From Aureimonas sp. Leaf427 (GTDB lineage Bacteria; Pseudomonadota; Alphaproteobacteria; Rhizobiales; Rhizobiaceae), in assembly GCF_001425485.1 (NCBI RefSeq), contig NZ_LMQW01000012.1, positions 294,100 to 358,099 on the forward strand: a DNA stretch of 64,000 nucleotides, in the 5' to 3' direction. The position numbers and the translations under genes are program-made. Below the pieces are notes generated by a model. It searched no databases, had not been told where the DNA came from, and saw only the letters and a program-made list of their open reading frames with translations. Shown here piece after piece: positions 27,264 to 34,861 of the stretch (positions within the stretch are counted from its first letter, which is position 1; each line of letters begins with the position of its first letter).

Positions 27264-27545
27264 TTACGGGCAAGCCGCCACGTACCGCTCGCCGGTGCGC
27301 TGATCGCGATAGATGCAGTCGCCGCTCTGCGAACGGCCGATCACATTGCCCGCGATCGCGCCGGCACCTGCGCCGAGCGCGCCGCCGATCAGAGCACCCT
27401 TGGCATTGCCGGAGACGCCCGCACCGATCGCCGCGCCGCCGAGACCGCCGATCAGCGCTCCCGTGCCCGTCGAACGATCCGTCTGCGTGCAACCCGCCGA
27501 AACCAGCGTCAGGCCGATCAGGCCCCCCATCATCAATTTTCTCAT
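27264..27545 (-). CDS. Glycine-zipper outer-membrane lipoprotein
   Basis: Small lipoprotein of 93 residues. The signal ends at lipobox VSAGC with the acylated Cys at 19. The mature part is a glycine-zipper region (GTGALIGGLGGAAIGAG, then GALIGGALGAGAGAIAG) like the rickettsial 17-kDa antigen/SlyB-type family, and the tail GDCIYRDQRTGERYVAACP has a Cys pair. The likely role is in envelope integrity. A GGAAC-N16-AGTT promoter (27583-27607) lies 38 nt upstream of the ATG, so it is predicted to belong to the general stress regulon of the adjacent PhyR-EcfG locus. AAAGG precedes the ATG. Confidence 0.85.
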   Translation of the reverse strand: MRKLMMGGLIGLTLVSAGCTQTDRSTGTGALIGGLGGAAIGAGVSGNAKGALIGGALGAGAGAIAGNVIGRSQSGDCIYRDQRTGERYVAACP

Positions 27546-27582
27546 CGACCATACGCCTTTAAATTCGTTCGTCCCGCCACCC

Positions 27583-27607
27583 AACTCTCCGGAAGGGGGA
27601 AGGTTCC
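27583..27607 (-). promoter_or_regulatory. EcfG-type promoter of the glycine-zipper lipoprotein
   Basis: Minus strand GGAAC (27607-27603), 16 nt, AGTT (27586-27583); fits GGAAC-N18-TT. Confidence 0.65.
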
Positions 27608-27711
27608 ACGATGCGCGACCATTTCTTGCGGAATTATGTCTGCGGACGATTATCGGAAGGGAGGCCGGCACGAGGCGGCCAGCCGTGAAGAGGCGATGCG
27701 GCGTGCATCCT

Positions 27712-28002
27712 TTAGCGGGCGGCGACGACCTGCGGCTCGGCTTCGAAGGTGACGATGAGCTTGCCGGAACGGCTGATGGACCAGTCGATCGTCGCGGACT
27801 GCTCGAAGGCCTCCTCGTCGATCTCCTTGCAGGCGCCGTAGACACGCTCCTGGCCGGCGCCGCCGAGGCGGATCTGGATCGCGAGTTCACGATCGCACTC
27901 GGCCACGTTTTCGTAGGCTGCGACGGGGACCGGAATTTCCTGGCAGGTGGTGGCGTCGGCATTGCATCCGACCAGCAACATGAACGCAGCGATGTGTTCC
28001 AT
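27712..28002 (-). CDS. Conserved hypothetical small Cys-containing protein
   Basis: Protein of 96 residues beginning MEHIAAFMLLVGCNADATTCQEIPVPVAAYENVAECDREL. I recall similar short proteins in rhizobia, but no function. There are at least four Cys (CNADATTC, AEC, GAC), suggesting disulfides or metal binding, and the hydrophobic start may act as a short export signal. The start at 28002 is supported by AAAGGAGAGG just upstream. A GGAAC-N18-TT promoter candidate (28026-28050) lies close upstream, which ties it to the stress regulon. Confidence 0.7.
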   Translation of the reverse strand: MEHIAAFMLLVGCNADATTCQEIPVPVAAYENVAECDRELAIQIRLGGAGQERVYGACKEIDEEAFEQSATIDWSISRSGKLIVTFEAEPQVVAAR

Positions 28003-28025
28003 GGAAGCCTCTCCTTTGGAAACAC

Positions 28026-28050
28026 AATGGCCTGCTGCCCTCAAAGTTCC
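28026..28050 (-). promoter_or_regulatory. EcfG-type promoter candidate of the small Cys protein
   Basis: Minus strand GGAAC (28050-28046), 18 nt, TT (28027-28026). The -10 reads CATT rather than CGTT, so it is weaker than the phyR promoter. Confidence 0.45.
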
Positions 28051-28189
28051 CTTAAGACAACACCGCCAAATCACACCTGCGTGACATCGAGCGTTTTACA
28101 CCGTTCTTAAAGAGAGCTTATCGATGCGCTCCGCCACCGGTTTCAGCGGCCGAAGCGACCCATCCGGGCCAGCGGAAGACCGCGCGGTC

Positions 28190-29161
28190 TCAGACGCGCG
28201 CGGCGGTCGTCTCGAACTGCGAGTCGGGGATGAGCAGGCGGTAACGGATACCCTCCGGCCGGTACTCCAGCGACGCCTCGCCGCCGACCGAATTCGGCAC
28301 GATCCGCTCCAGCGTGGACGTGCCGAAGCGCGCATCGTTCTCGCCCCGCACGCGGGGACCGTCGCGCTCCTGCCAGACCAGTTGAAGAAACCGGTCCTCG
28401 CCCTTCGTGACGAAGCGGGAGTCGATCGTCACCTGTCCGCCCGGCACGGACAGCGACCCATAGGACGCGGCGTTGACCGCGAGTTCGTGAAGGGCAAGGC
28501 CGACATGGAGCGAGGCGGTCGGCGACAGATAGACGTCCGGCCCGTCGAACCGCACCTGACCCATTCCGTCCGGCGCATAGCGCTCGACCTGCATGACGAT
28601 GAGGCTGCCGAGATCGGCGCCCCGCCAGTCGGCATCGGTGACGATGTCCTGCGAGAAGGAGAGCGACTGGATGCGGCCGCGAAAGCGGACGAGGAATTCC
28701 GGGACCGTCACCGAATGGCGCGCGGTCTGGCTGGCAAGACTCTGGATGATGGCGAGGAGATTCTTCGAGCGGTGCGACAGTTCGCGAAGAAGCGTCTTCA
28801 GCGTCTCCTCTCGGCGCTTCTGCTCGGTAATCTCGAAGGAGGAGCCGATGATACCGACGATCTCTTTCGCTTCGTTGCGGTCGACATCGACCCTGACGTC
28901 GAACCAGCGCGTCGCGGAGCCCGACGTCATGGTCAGCTCGAAGCGCGCGGGCTGGCCCGTCTCCAGAACCTCCTGCTTCACCGCCATGGAACGTTCGACG
29001 ACCGCGCCCGACAGGACGTCGGACTCCGTCTTGCCGGTGGCGGATTCGCTGAGCCAGGAATCGCCGGGATTGAACACCCAGAGATAACGGAGACTTCGAT
29101 CCTGCGCGAAGATCGTCATCTCGGTATTGGCAAGCGCCTTGAGAGCCTTGAACGCGACCAT
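28190..29161 (-). CDS. PAS-HWE sensor histidine kinase, probable PhyR kinase
   Basis: Soluble sensor kinase of 323 residues. A PAS domain spans about 10-115. The phosphoacceptor box is LLRELSHRSKNLLAIIQSLASQTARH (His at 130, HisKA_2/HWE type), the N-box is LHELAVNAASYGSLS (Asn 230) and the HWE hallmark W-x-E is seen in LVWQERDGP. There is no membrane segment. Kinases of this family phosphorylate PhyR in the general stress response, and the gene lies directly downstream of phyR on the same strand, so it is a strong PhyK/PakF-like candidate. An exact GGAAC-N16-CGTT promoter lies about 230 nt upstream, so it is probably induced by the pathway it controls. The PAS ligand is unknown. Confidence 0.88.
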   Translation of the reverse strand: MVAFKALKALANTEMTIFAQDRSLRYLWVFNPGDSWLSESATGKTESDVLSGAVVERSMAVKQEVLETGQPARFELTMTSGSATRWFDVRVDVDRNEAKEIVGIIGSSFEITEQKRREETLKTLLRELSHRSKNLLAIIQSLASQTARHSVTVPEFLVRFRGRIQSLSFSQDIVTDADWRGADLGSLIVMQVERYAPDGMGQVRFDGPDVYLSPTASLHVGLALHELAVNAASYGSLSVPGGQVTIDSRFVTKGEDRFLQLVWQERDGPRVRGENDARFGTSTLERIVPNSVGGEASLEYRPEGIRYRLLIPDSQFETTAARV

Positions 29162-29487
29162 GTGCAGACGCTCGAACCGTTAATTGACGACCACCGTTGG
29201 TCCAGCCTACGTCCGCCGAGCCGGCGGCTCGCTTGATTCCGGAACTCCCTCGCCGAGCTTATGAGGGTCTTCGAAGGCCGCCCGCGATCCCCTCATGGTC
29301 CAGCGGATCGGATCGGGCCTTCTCGGCCCCATCGGCCTTCGGCATCGCGACGAATTGTGCGATGCCGAAGACTGCGACCGCCAGCAAAACGGCGGCTTGA
29401 GGGAGAAGTTCCAGCCGGACCCGGCAGGAAGGTCGAGGGATCGGACGCTCGGCCGATACCCCCTGCCCGCCCGCTGGAAACGGCCGA
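29162..29487. other. phyR-kinase intergenic region
   Basis: Holds the kinase promoter (29388-29412) and a long 5' untranslated stretch of about 220 nt. No protein gene with a normal start is visible. Confidence 0.5.
29388..29412 (-). promoter_or_regulatory. EcfG-type promoter of the HWE kinase
   Basis: Minus strand GGAAC (29412-29408), 16 nt, CGTT (29391-29388): an exact match to the consensus for EcfG-type sigma factors. Confidence 0.7.
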
Positions 29488-30282
29488 TCAGGCCGCGACC
29501 TTGTTGTCGGACTCGAAGAACAGCGCCTGACTGATCAGAGCCTTCACCATGTCGGGGTTGAACGGCTTGGTGACGAGGAAGGTCGGCTCCGGCCGCTCGC
29601 CCGTCAGAAGCCGCTCGGGGAAGGCGGTGATGAAGATCACCGGCACCGAGACCTTGGCCAGGATGTCGTTGACGGCATCGATGCCGGACGAGCCGTCGGC
29701 AAGCTGGATGTCGGCAAGGACCATGCCCGGCTTCTGCTGCTCGAACAGCGCCATGGCCTCCTTGTGGGTGCGGGCGATACCGGTGACGCTGTGGCCGAGG
29801 CTCTCGACCATCTGCTCGATATCCATCGCGATCAGCGGCTCGTCCTCGATGATCATGATCTGGGTCGAGACCTGACGGCCGATGTCGACGCTGGCCTGAT
29901 CGATCAGCGAGGAGAACTCGGCCTCCGAGACCGAAAGGATCGAGGCGGCCTCGTTGGTCGTGAAACCTTCGACGGCGACGAGAAGGAAGGCCTGACGCGG
30001 CAGGGGAGAAATGCCGCGGAGATTGCGCGAGGTCCGCTCCTCCCAGGCCGAGACCGGCGCATCCTCGCGGATGTTCACCTCGACGGACTGCCAGAGCGAG
30101 GAGAAGAGCCGGTAGAGCGACAGGCGCGGGCTCTCGTCGGGATCGAAGAGCGAGGGATCGGCGATCAGCGTCTCGAGCACGGCTGCGACATAAGCGTCGC
30201 CGCTGGCTTGGGAACCGCTGAGAGCGCGAGCATAGCGTCTGAGATAGGGAATATGGGGCGCTATGCGCGACGACATCGACAT
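29488..30282 (-). CDS. phyR: General stress response regulator PhyR
   Basis: Anti-anti-sigma response regulator of 264 residues. The N-terminal sigma-factor-like domain (about 1-125, starting MSMSSRIAPHIPYLRRYARALSG) mimics EcfG. The C-terminal receiver has the acidic pair E146-D147, phosphoacceptor D191 (VLADIQLADGSSG) and the FATGUY-type segment IFITAFPERLLTGERPEPTFLVTKPF with Lys 229. When phosphorylated it captures NepR and frees EcfG. The start at 30282 matches the family N-terminus; a longer in-frame start is not supported. It is divergent from nepR-ecfG and has a consensus EcfG promoter, giving positive autoregulation. Confidence 0.96.
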   Translation of the reverse strand: MSMSSRIAPHIPYLRRYARALSGSQASGDAYVAAVLETLIADPSLFDPDESPRLSLYRLFSSLWQSVEVNIREDAPVSAWEERTSRNLRGISPLPRQAFLLVAVEGFTTNEAASILSVSEAEFSSLIDQASVDIGRQVSTQIMIIEDEPLIAMDIEQMVESLGHSVTGIARTHKEAMALFEQQKPGMVLADIQLADGSSGIDAVNDILAKVSVPVIFITAFPERLLTGERPEPTFLVTKPFNPDMVKALISQALFFESDNKVAA

Positions 30283-30333
30283 GAATTCTCCCCTCGTGTC
30301 GAACTGGAACTGATGCGAGACGAACGACCCGGC

Positions 30334-30358
30334 AACGCATGTCATACCCGAAAGTTCC
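30334..30358 (-). promoter_or_regulatory. EcfG-type promoter of phyR
   Basis: Minus strand GGAAC (30358-30354), 16 nt, CGTT (30337-30334), 52 nt upstream of the phyR start. Its -35 forms a palindrome (GTTCCCGGCACGGGAAC, 30354-30370) with the -35 of the divergent promoter. Confidence 0.75.
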
Positions 30359-30365
30359 CGGCACG

Positions 30366-30390
30366 GGAACCTTTCCCGGCGTGATGGGTT
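30366..30390 (+). promoter_or_regulatory. EcfG-type promoter facing nepR-ecfG
   Basis: GGAAC (30366-30370), 16 nt, GGTT (30387-30390). It lies about 220 nt upstream of nepR. Confidence 0.55.
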
Positions 30391-30437
30391 CTCGTCATTC
30401 TAGATAAGGCGCGCGTGCGGCAGGCCTAGGGCGCGCC

Positions 30438-30462
30438 GGAACCATTCCGGACCGAATAGATT
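30438..30462 (+). promoter_or_regulatory. Second EcfG-type promoter candidate for nepR-ecfG
   Basis: GGAAC (30438-30442), 18 nt, TT (30461-30462); the -10 reads GATT. Weaker than the divergent pair but closer to nepR. Confidence 0.35.
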
Positions 30463-30609
30463 CGGGCCGAATCGACGGCGCTCGACGAACAGCGTCACGC
30501 GTCGGCCTTGTTGAATTGCTTCCGCCTCACATGTTGAGATGAACGGGACGGATGGCGGCTTAGAGCCGCGACCCATCCCTGGGGCGGATCGAGAGTGGCG
30601 TGAGGGTTG

Positions 30610-30822
30610 ATGGCAGACCGCAAGAACGAGGACGTTCCCTTGGACCACGCACATGGCACCACGGCCGGCCCGACGGCCGATCTCGGCGCGAACACGGCCA
30701 TCGGCAAGAAGCTGAAGGCCTATTACGACGATTTTGCGAGCGAGCCGGTGCCCGACCGCTTTCTCTCGCTTCTGGACGCTCTCGATGCCGCGGAGTCCGC
30801 CAAGCGGACCGAGCGGTCCTGA
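30610..30822 (+). CDS. nepR: Anti-sigma factor NepR
   Basis: Small anti-sigma factor of 70 residues. The C-terminal half has the conserved NepR helices (GKKLKAYYDDFASEPVPDRFLSLLDALDAAE), and the N-terminus is variable and disordered as usual. It holds EcfG inactive until phosphorylated PhyR sequesters it. The ATG at 30610 is used; a TTG just before it is less likely. It is the first gene of nepR-ecfG, 16 bp from ecfG. Confidence 0.92.
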   Translation: MADRKNEDVPLDHAHGTTAGPTADLGANTAIGKKLKAYYDDFASEPVPDRFLSLLDALDAAESAKRTERS

Positions 30823-30838
30823 GGAGGCGATGACGCCC

Positions 30839-31390
30839 ATGAACCAGGACCCCGACTTCCGTCGCGAACTCATCTCCATCATTCCCAATCTGCGCGCCTT
30901 CGCGGCCTCGCTCTCGGGCTCGTTCGACCGCGCGGACGATCTCGTCCAGGAAACGCTGGTCAAGGCCTGGGACAAGCAGCACACGTTCCAGCCGGGCACC
31001 AATCTGAAGGCCTGGCTCTTCACGATCCTGCGCAACGAGTTCTACACGCAGATGCGCAAGAAGGGCCGCGAGGTCCAGGATGTCGACGGCATCCACGCCA
31101 TGCAGCTGGCCGGCCATCCCGAGCAGCACGGGCATCTCGACCTTCAGGACTTCCGCCGGGCGCTCGACCAGCTGCCGGACGACCAGCGCGAGGCGCTGAT
31201 CTTGATCGGGGCCTCGGGGTTTTCCTACGAGGAGGCCGCCGAGATCTGCAAATGCGCGGTCGGCACGATCAAGAGCCGCGTCTCGCGTGCCCGCTCGCGC
31301 ATCGCGGACGTACTCGGCATCGAGGGCGACGGCGAATACGGACCCGACTCGATCTCCTCGCAGATCATCGGGCTGACGCCCGCGGCCTGA
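30839..31390 (+). CDS. ecfG: General stress ECF sigma factor EcfG
   Basis: ECF15-group sigma factor of 183 residues. It begins MNQDPDFRRELISIIPNLRAFAASLSG. Region 2 is DDLVQETLVKAWDKQHTFQPG and NLKAWLFTILRNEFYTQMRKK; region 4 is LPDDQREALILIGASGFSYEEAAEICKCAVGTIKSRVSRARSRI. It directs RNA polymerase to GGAAC...GTT promoters. The ATG at 30839 is preferred because AGGAGG (30822-30827) is then about 11 nt away, whereas the ATG at 30830 would be only 2 nt away. It overlaps no other gene and follows nepR, the standard arrangement. Confidence 0.95.
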   Translation: MNQDPDFRRELISIIPNLRAFAASLSGSFDRADDLVQETLVKAWDKQHTFQPGTNLKAWLFTILRNEFYTQMRKKGREVQDVDGIHAMQLAGHPEQHGHLDLQDFRRALDQLPDDQREALILIGASGFSYEEAAEICKCAVGTIKSRVSRARSRIADVLGIEGDGEYGPDSISSQIIGLTPAA

Positions 31391-31462
31391 CGGCCCAACG
31401 CCTCCGGGCGAAACGCTCCTGCGTGATGGTTCTGCCGTTTGCGACGAATCACCGGACACGGT

Positions 31463-31487
31463 GGAACCTCGGCTCCGCCGGTTCATT
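31463..31487 (+). promoter_or_regulatory. EcfG-type promoter candidate of the YqjD/YqjE-like pair
   Basis: GGAAC (31463-31467), 18 nt, TT (31486-31487); -10 reads CATT. It lies about 72 nt upstream of the start at 31560. Confidence 0.45.
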
Positions 31488-31559
31488 TGAGAAGCGCGTC
31501 GGGAAGGGCCGGACAAATGGCCCTTTCCCTTGTTCCATACCCACTCGCGAGGTCGAGCC

Positions 31560-31907
31560 ATGTCCGAATCCACGTCGAACGACTACACGTCGAACTCCGA
31601 TCCGCTCGGGTCCGGCCGCTCGACCGATAAGGATCTCGAAGTCCAGGTTTCGCGTCTTCGCGAAGACGTCGCCGGTGTCGCGGAAGCTTTGAAGGCGCTC
31701 GCGACCGATCGCGCCGACGGCGCCAAGCGTCAGGCCTACGCGCTGCGCGACGACGTTCGCGACCGCGGCGAGCGCTACCTGCAGCAGGCGCAGGAAGCGG
31801 CTTCCGAGTTCGAGTCGGAAGTGTCGGAGCGCGTTCGCGCCGAGCCGATCAAGGCGGTGCTGATCGCGGCCGCCGCCGGATATCTCTACGCTCGCCTCTT
31901 CCGCTAA
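31560..31907 (+). CDS. ElaB/YqjD/DUF883-like membrane-anchored protein
   Basis: Protein of 115 residues. A disordered Ser/Asn/Thr-rich N-terminus (about 1-25) precedes a long amphipathic helix with heptad character (DLEVQVSRLREDVAGVAEALKALA ... RDDVRDRGERYLQQAQEAASEFESEV). One C-terminal membrane segment (KAVLIAAAAGYLYARLF) follows. This is the layout of the YqjD/ElaB stress proteins that tether to the inner membrane and in E. coli bind ribosomes in stationary phase. It is followed 1 bp later by a YqjE-like gene, as in enterobacterial yqjD-yqjE. An EcfG-type promoter candidate lies upstream. Confidence 0.8.
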   Translation: MSESTSNDYTSNSDPLGSGRSTDKDLEVQVSRLREDVAGVAEALKALATDRADGAKRQAYALRDDVRDRGERYLQQAQEAASEFESEVSERVRAEPIKAVLIAAAAGYLYARLFR

Positions 31908-31908
31908 G

Positions 31909-32346
31909 ATGGTGCTGGCGCTGATCATGCGCCTCTTCACGGGCGAGGCGGGCATCATGCTCGCCCGCCTGAAGAGGCTCGCCGGCCTCTATGCCCTCAT
32001 GGCCATTCTTATTCTGGTCATGCTGGCATTTCTTCTGATCGCCCTCTTCGCCTGGGTGGCGTCCCACCTCGGCGTCATCGAGGCGGCCCTCATCTTCGCG
32101 GGCGTGACGTTCCTCTTCGTCGTCGTGACCTTCGTTCTCGCGAAACTCGCGGGACGAAAGCCGGCGAACCGTGCGGACGACCGCCTGCAGCGCGACATCG
32201 CCTCGATCGCCGGCGTCACCGCGCTGACCAACGCGCCGCAGATCTACCGTGTCCTGAAGCAGCGCCGCGGCCTTCTGGTCGTTCCGGCTGCCGCCGCCGG
32301 CCTTGCCAGCCTCTACGCCATTCTGACGATGCTCCGGCGCCGCTGA
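31909..32346 (+). CDS. YqjE/holin-X-like small membrane protein
   Basis: Inner-membrane protein of 145 residues. Two strong hydrophobic helices (about 25-55 and 60-82) are joined by a short loop, followed by a basic cytoplasmic part and a third weaker hydrophobic segment near 122-138 (LLVVPAAAAGLASLYAIL). The pattern matches the phage-holin-superfamily III/YqjE proteins commonly placed next to YqjD-like genes. It starts directly after the previous stop, so the two are a translationally linked pair. The role is unknown; stress-related membrane maintenance is inferred from context. Confidence 0.8.
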   Translation: MVLALIMRLFTGEAGIMLARLKRLAGLYALMAILILVMLAFLLIALFAWVASHLGVIEAALIFAGVTFLFVVVTFVLAKLAGRKPANRADDRLQRDIASIAGVTALTNAPQIYRVLKQRRGLLVVPAAAAGLASLYAILTMLRRR

Positions 32347-32422
32347 ACGGCACCTCCCCTGCCGCCGTTTTCAGGCCCAACCGCTCCTCGTCCTCGTGGG
32401 CGCGGCGGATCGCCCGGCAGCG

Positions 32423-32447
32423 GGAACCTTCCCGCCTATTTCTTGTT
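32423..32447 (+). promoter_or_regulatory. EcfG-type promoter of the gene at 32498
   Basis: GGAAC (32423-32427), 16 nt, TGTT (32444-32447), 50 nt before the start codon. Confidence 0.65.
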
Positions 32448-32497
32448 GCCTCTTCAATTCAAGCGCTCCGGCGCCGTTCTCCTTCAGGAGTTTTCTC

Positions 32498-32749
32498 ATG
32501 GCCCCCCGTCTCGACGCCCAGGACGCCCGGCAGGGCAAGAAGGGCACGCCGGTTCTGCGCGTTCTCATCATCGCGCTCGTCCTCGCCGTCATCGCCTTCA
32601 TCGGCATGCAGATCTACGGCGGCATGCAGCCGAACGAGAACATTCCGGGCGCGCAGGTCGGCGGCGACACGTCTCCCGCAACGGCGCCTGCGACGACCGG
32701 CACCACGGGCACGACCGTCACACCGGGCGCGGCCACCACGAATCCCTGA
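32498..32749 (+). CDS. Small single-span membrane protein, hypothetical
   Basis: Protein of 83 residues. A basic N-terminus (MAPRLDAQDARQGKKGT) leads into one membrane helix (VLRVLIIALVLAVIAFIGMQIYG), then a low-complexity tail rich in Thr, Pro, Ala and Gly that would be periplasmic. No function is known to me. CAGGAG precedes the ATG, and an EcfG-type promoter is directly upstream, so it is a predicted stress-regulon member. The next gene follows after 45 bp and is probably co-transcribed. Confidence 0.75.
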   Translation: MAPRLDAQDARQGKKGTPVLRVLIIALVLAVIAFIGMQIYGGMQPNENIPGAQVGGDTSPATAPATTGTTGTTVTPGAATTNP

Positions 32750-32794
32750 TCGAGGCTTCGATCGACCGGTTCAACATCCACGGGAGGCATCGAC

Positions 32795-33124
32795 ATGAGC
32801 CAGCTTCACGGACGAGGTCTGGAACATGAGGACGTTTCCGCGACGGGCGGGGCGTCCTGGCAGAAACCGGCAGCGGCCGACGACATCGTCGATCCGATCG
32901 ACGTCGGCTCGGGAACGATCGGCGATAGCGATCTGGACCGTGAGCAGACGGAAGAGGAAGCCGAGGACGTGCCGCTCGACGTGAAGATCACTGACGCCTT
33001 GTCGATGCTGGCCGATGGCGGGCACGATTACGGGGCGAGGCCGATCGTCGAGGAGGAGCCCGACAACGATCTCGACGCGGGCGACGACGTCATCGAAATC
33101 GACGAGAGCAGCAAGGACGCCTAA
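32795..33124 (+). CDS. Acidic hypothetical protein
   Basis: Protein of 109 residues, strongly acidic (DREQTEEEAEDVPLDVK, EEEPDNDLDAGDDVIEIDE), without signal peptide or membrane segment and largely predicted disordered by eye. I do not recognise a family. GGGAGG lies upstream of the ATG. It is the last gene of the stress island, ends before a strong terminator at 33151-33182, and is likely transcribed from the promoter at 32423. Confidence 0.65.
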   Translation: MSQLHGRGLEHEDVSATGGASWQKPAAADDIVDPIDVGSGTIGDSDLDREQTEEEAEDVPLDVKITDALSMLADGGHDYGARPIVEEEPDNDLDAGDDVIEIDESSKDA

Positions 33125-33150
33125 GTCTCGGCTTTTCGGATCGATCATGA

Positions 33151-33182
33151 AAAACGCCCGGGCCTTGCGGTCCGGGCGTTTT
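33151..33182. terminator. Bidirectional terminator between the stress island and gpmA
   Basis: AAAACGCCCGG (33151-33161) and CCGGGCGTTTT (33172-33182) form an 11-bp stem ending in TTTT on either strand; it separates convergent transcripts. Confidence 0.85.
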
Positions 33183-33215
33183 CGTATGCGGACTTCGAGT
33201 ACGGTCCGGGCGGGA

Positions 33216-33836
33216 TCAGCCGTGCAGGATTTCCTTCTCGTGGACGGTCGAGTCGCTGTTGAGGCGGTAGACGAGAGGCACGCCCGTATCGATCTCGCGC
33301 GCCACGATATCCTCGGGCGAGAGGCCCTCCAGCGCCATGACGAGCGCGCGCAGCGAATTGCCGTGGGCCGCGACGATGACGTTGTCGCCGGACAGGACCT
33401 TCGGCAGGATGCGGTGGATGAAATAGGGCCAGACGCGCGCGCCCGTGTCCTTCAGGCTCTCGCCGCCGGGAGGGGCGATATCGTAGGAGCGGCGCCAGAT
33501 ATGGACCTGATCCTCGCCCCACTTGGCGCGGGCATCGTCCTTGTTGAGGCCGGACAGTTCGCCATAGTCGCGCTCGTTCAGCGCCTTGTCGCGGATCGTG
33601 TGGATTCCGACCTGGCCCTGCTCGTTGAGAAGGAGCTGAAGCGTGCGCTGGGCGCGGAAGAGCTCGCTCGTGAAGGCGGTGCCGAAGTGGAGACCCGAGG
33701 CCTTGATCAGGCGTCCGGCGCGGCGCGCCTCTTCGACGCCCTTCTCCGTGAGGTCGGGGTCCTTCCATCCCGTGAAGAGGTTCTGAAGGTTCCATTCGCT
33801 CTGTCCATGACGGACGAGGACGAGGGTGCGGGTCAT
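33216..33836 (-). CDS. gpmA: 2,3-bisphosphoglycerate-dependent phosphoglycerate mutase
   Basis: Glycolytic enzyme interconverting 3- and 2-phosphoglycerate (206 residues, the short alphaproteobacterial form). The catalytic His is in [12 protein letters not shown], with [42 protein letters not shown], and the second His in [14 protein letters not shown]. The start at 33836 gives the conserved [12 protein letters not shown] beginning; a longer in-frame start exists without similarity. It runs in the same direction as dapB, whose stop lies about 190 bp upstream of the gpmA start. Confidence 0.95.
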   Translation of the reverse strand: MTRTLVLVRHGQSEWNLQNLFTGWKDPDLTEKGVEEARRAGRLIKASGLHFGTAFTSELFRAQRTLQLLLNEQGQVGIHTIRDKALNERDYGELSGLNKDDARAKWGEDQVHIWRRSYDIAPPGGESLKDTGARVWPYFIHRILPKVLSGDNVIVAAHGNSLRALVMALEGLSPEDIVAREIDTGVPLVYRLNSDSTVHEKEILHG

Positions 33837-34028
33837 GTGCTCTTCTCCGAGGCGCCGACGAACGATCGCGCCGGTGTGAACCAAGTCGATCGGATTGAAA
33901 AGCCGTTATACCGATAAGCCCTTGCATCGACCTGTCCCGCTGAGGACCCGGCTCGGCATGCGCGCATCGGGGCGATCGGGCGCCGATCCTCCTCTCCCGC
34001 TGCGCCGGAAGCGTTTCGGCGCGGCGGC

Positions 34029-34826
34029 CTACGACAGGCCGAGCACGTCCTGCATCGAGTAGAGGCCGGGCTCGCGGCCTCGCGCCCAGAGCGCCGCCCG
34101 CAGCGCGCCGCGCGCGAAGATCGAGCGGTCCTCGGCGCGGTGCGACAGCTCGATGCGCTCGCCGTCGCCGGCGAGGATCACCTGATGGTCGCCGACGACG
34201 GAGCCGCCGCGCAGCGTCGCGAAGCCGATCGTGTTCTCCGGCCGCGCGCCCGTATGCCCGTCGCGCACGCGCACGGACGCGTTCTCCAGCGAGACGCCCC
34301 GGCCTTCGGCCGCCGCCTTGCCGAGCAGGAGCGCGGTGCCGGAGGGCGCATCGACCTTGTGGCGGTGGTGCATTTCCAAGACCTCGATATCGAAGGCCTC
34401 GCCCGGCAGGGCGCGGGCGGCGAGCTTGACGAGGCCGGCGAGAAGATTGACGCCGAGGCTCATATTGCCGGACTTCACGATGCAGGCTCCGCCGGCGGCC
34501 GCGGCCGCGATGGCGGCGTCGTCCTCGGGCGTGCAGCCGGTCGTGCCGATGACGTGGACGAGGCCGAGCCGCGCTACGCGCTCGGCCAGGGCGACGGTCG
34601 CGGCGGGGGCCGTGAAGTCGATCACGCCGTCCGCGCCCTCGAGCGCGGCCTCGATGTCGTCGGTGATCGCGATCGAGCCGTCCGCGACGCGCGTGCCGAG
34701 CGCGGCCGATCCGGCGCGCTCGACCGCCGCCTTCAGCCGCAAGCCCGGCGTCTCGGCGATCGCGGCGATGAGCGTGCGGCCCATCCGGCCGCCCGCGCCC
34801 ATGACGACCAAGCCCATCTCGTCCAT
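34029..34826 (-). CDS. dapB: 4-hydroxy-tetrahydrodipicolinate reductase
   Basis: NAD(P)H-dependent enzyme of the diaminopimelate/lysine pathway (265 residues). The nucleotide-binding loop is [14 protein letters not shown]; then [29 protein letters not shown], and the substrate motif [18 protein letters not shown] with catalytic His and Lys. The C-terminus is [23 protein letters not shown]. Length and all motifs are normal. It lies between gpmA and an ABC exporter, all on the minus strand. Confidence 0.96.
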   Translation of the reverse strand: MDEMGLVVMGAGGRMGRTLIAAIAETPGLRLKAAVERAGSAALGTRVADGSIAITDDIEAALEGADGVIDFTAPAATVALAERVARLGLVHVIGTTGCTPEDDAAIAAAAAGGACIVKSGNMSLGVNLLAGLVKLAARALPGEAFDIEVLEMHHRHKVDAPSGTALLLGKAAAEGRGVSLENASVRVRDGHTGARPENTIGFATLRGGSVVGDHQVILAGDGERIELSHRAEDRSIFARGALRAALWARGREPGLYSMQDVLGLS

Positions 34827-34861
34827 CGTTTCCGTCCTTCGTCTGGAAACGGCGCCGCCGG

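Noticed and set aside
29259-29414. Small open frame downstream of phyR that reads as a hydrophobic helix (LLPQAAVLLAVAVFGIAQFVAM).
   Set aside because: It has no ATG, GTG or TTG start with a ribosome-binding site before the hydrophobic part, and the EcfG promoter of the kinase overlaps it.
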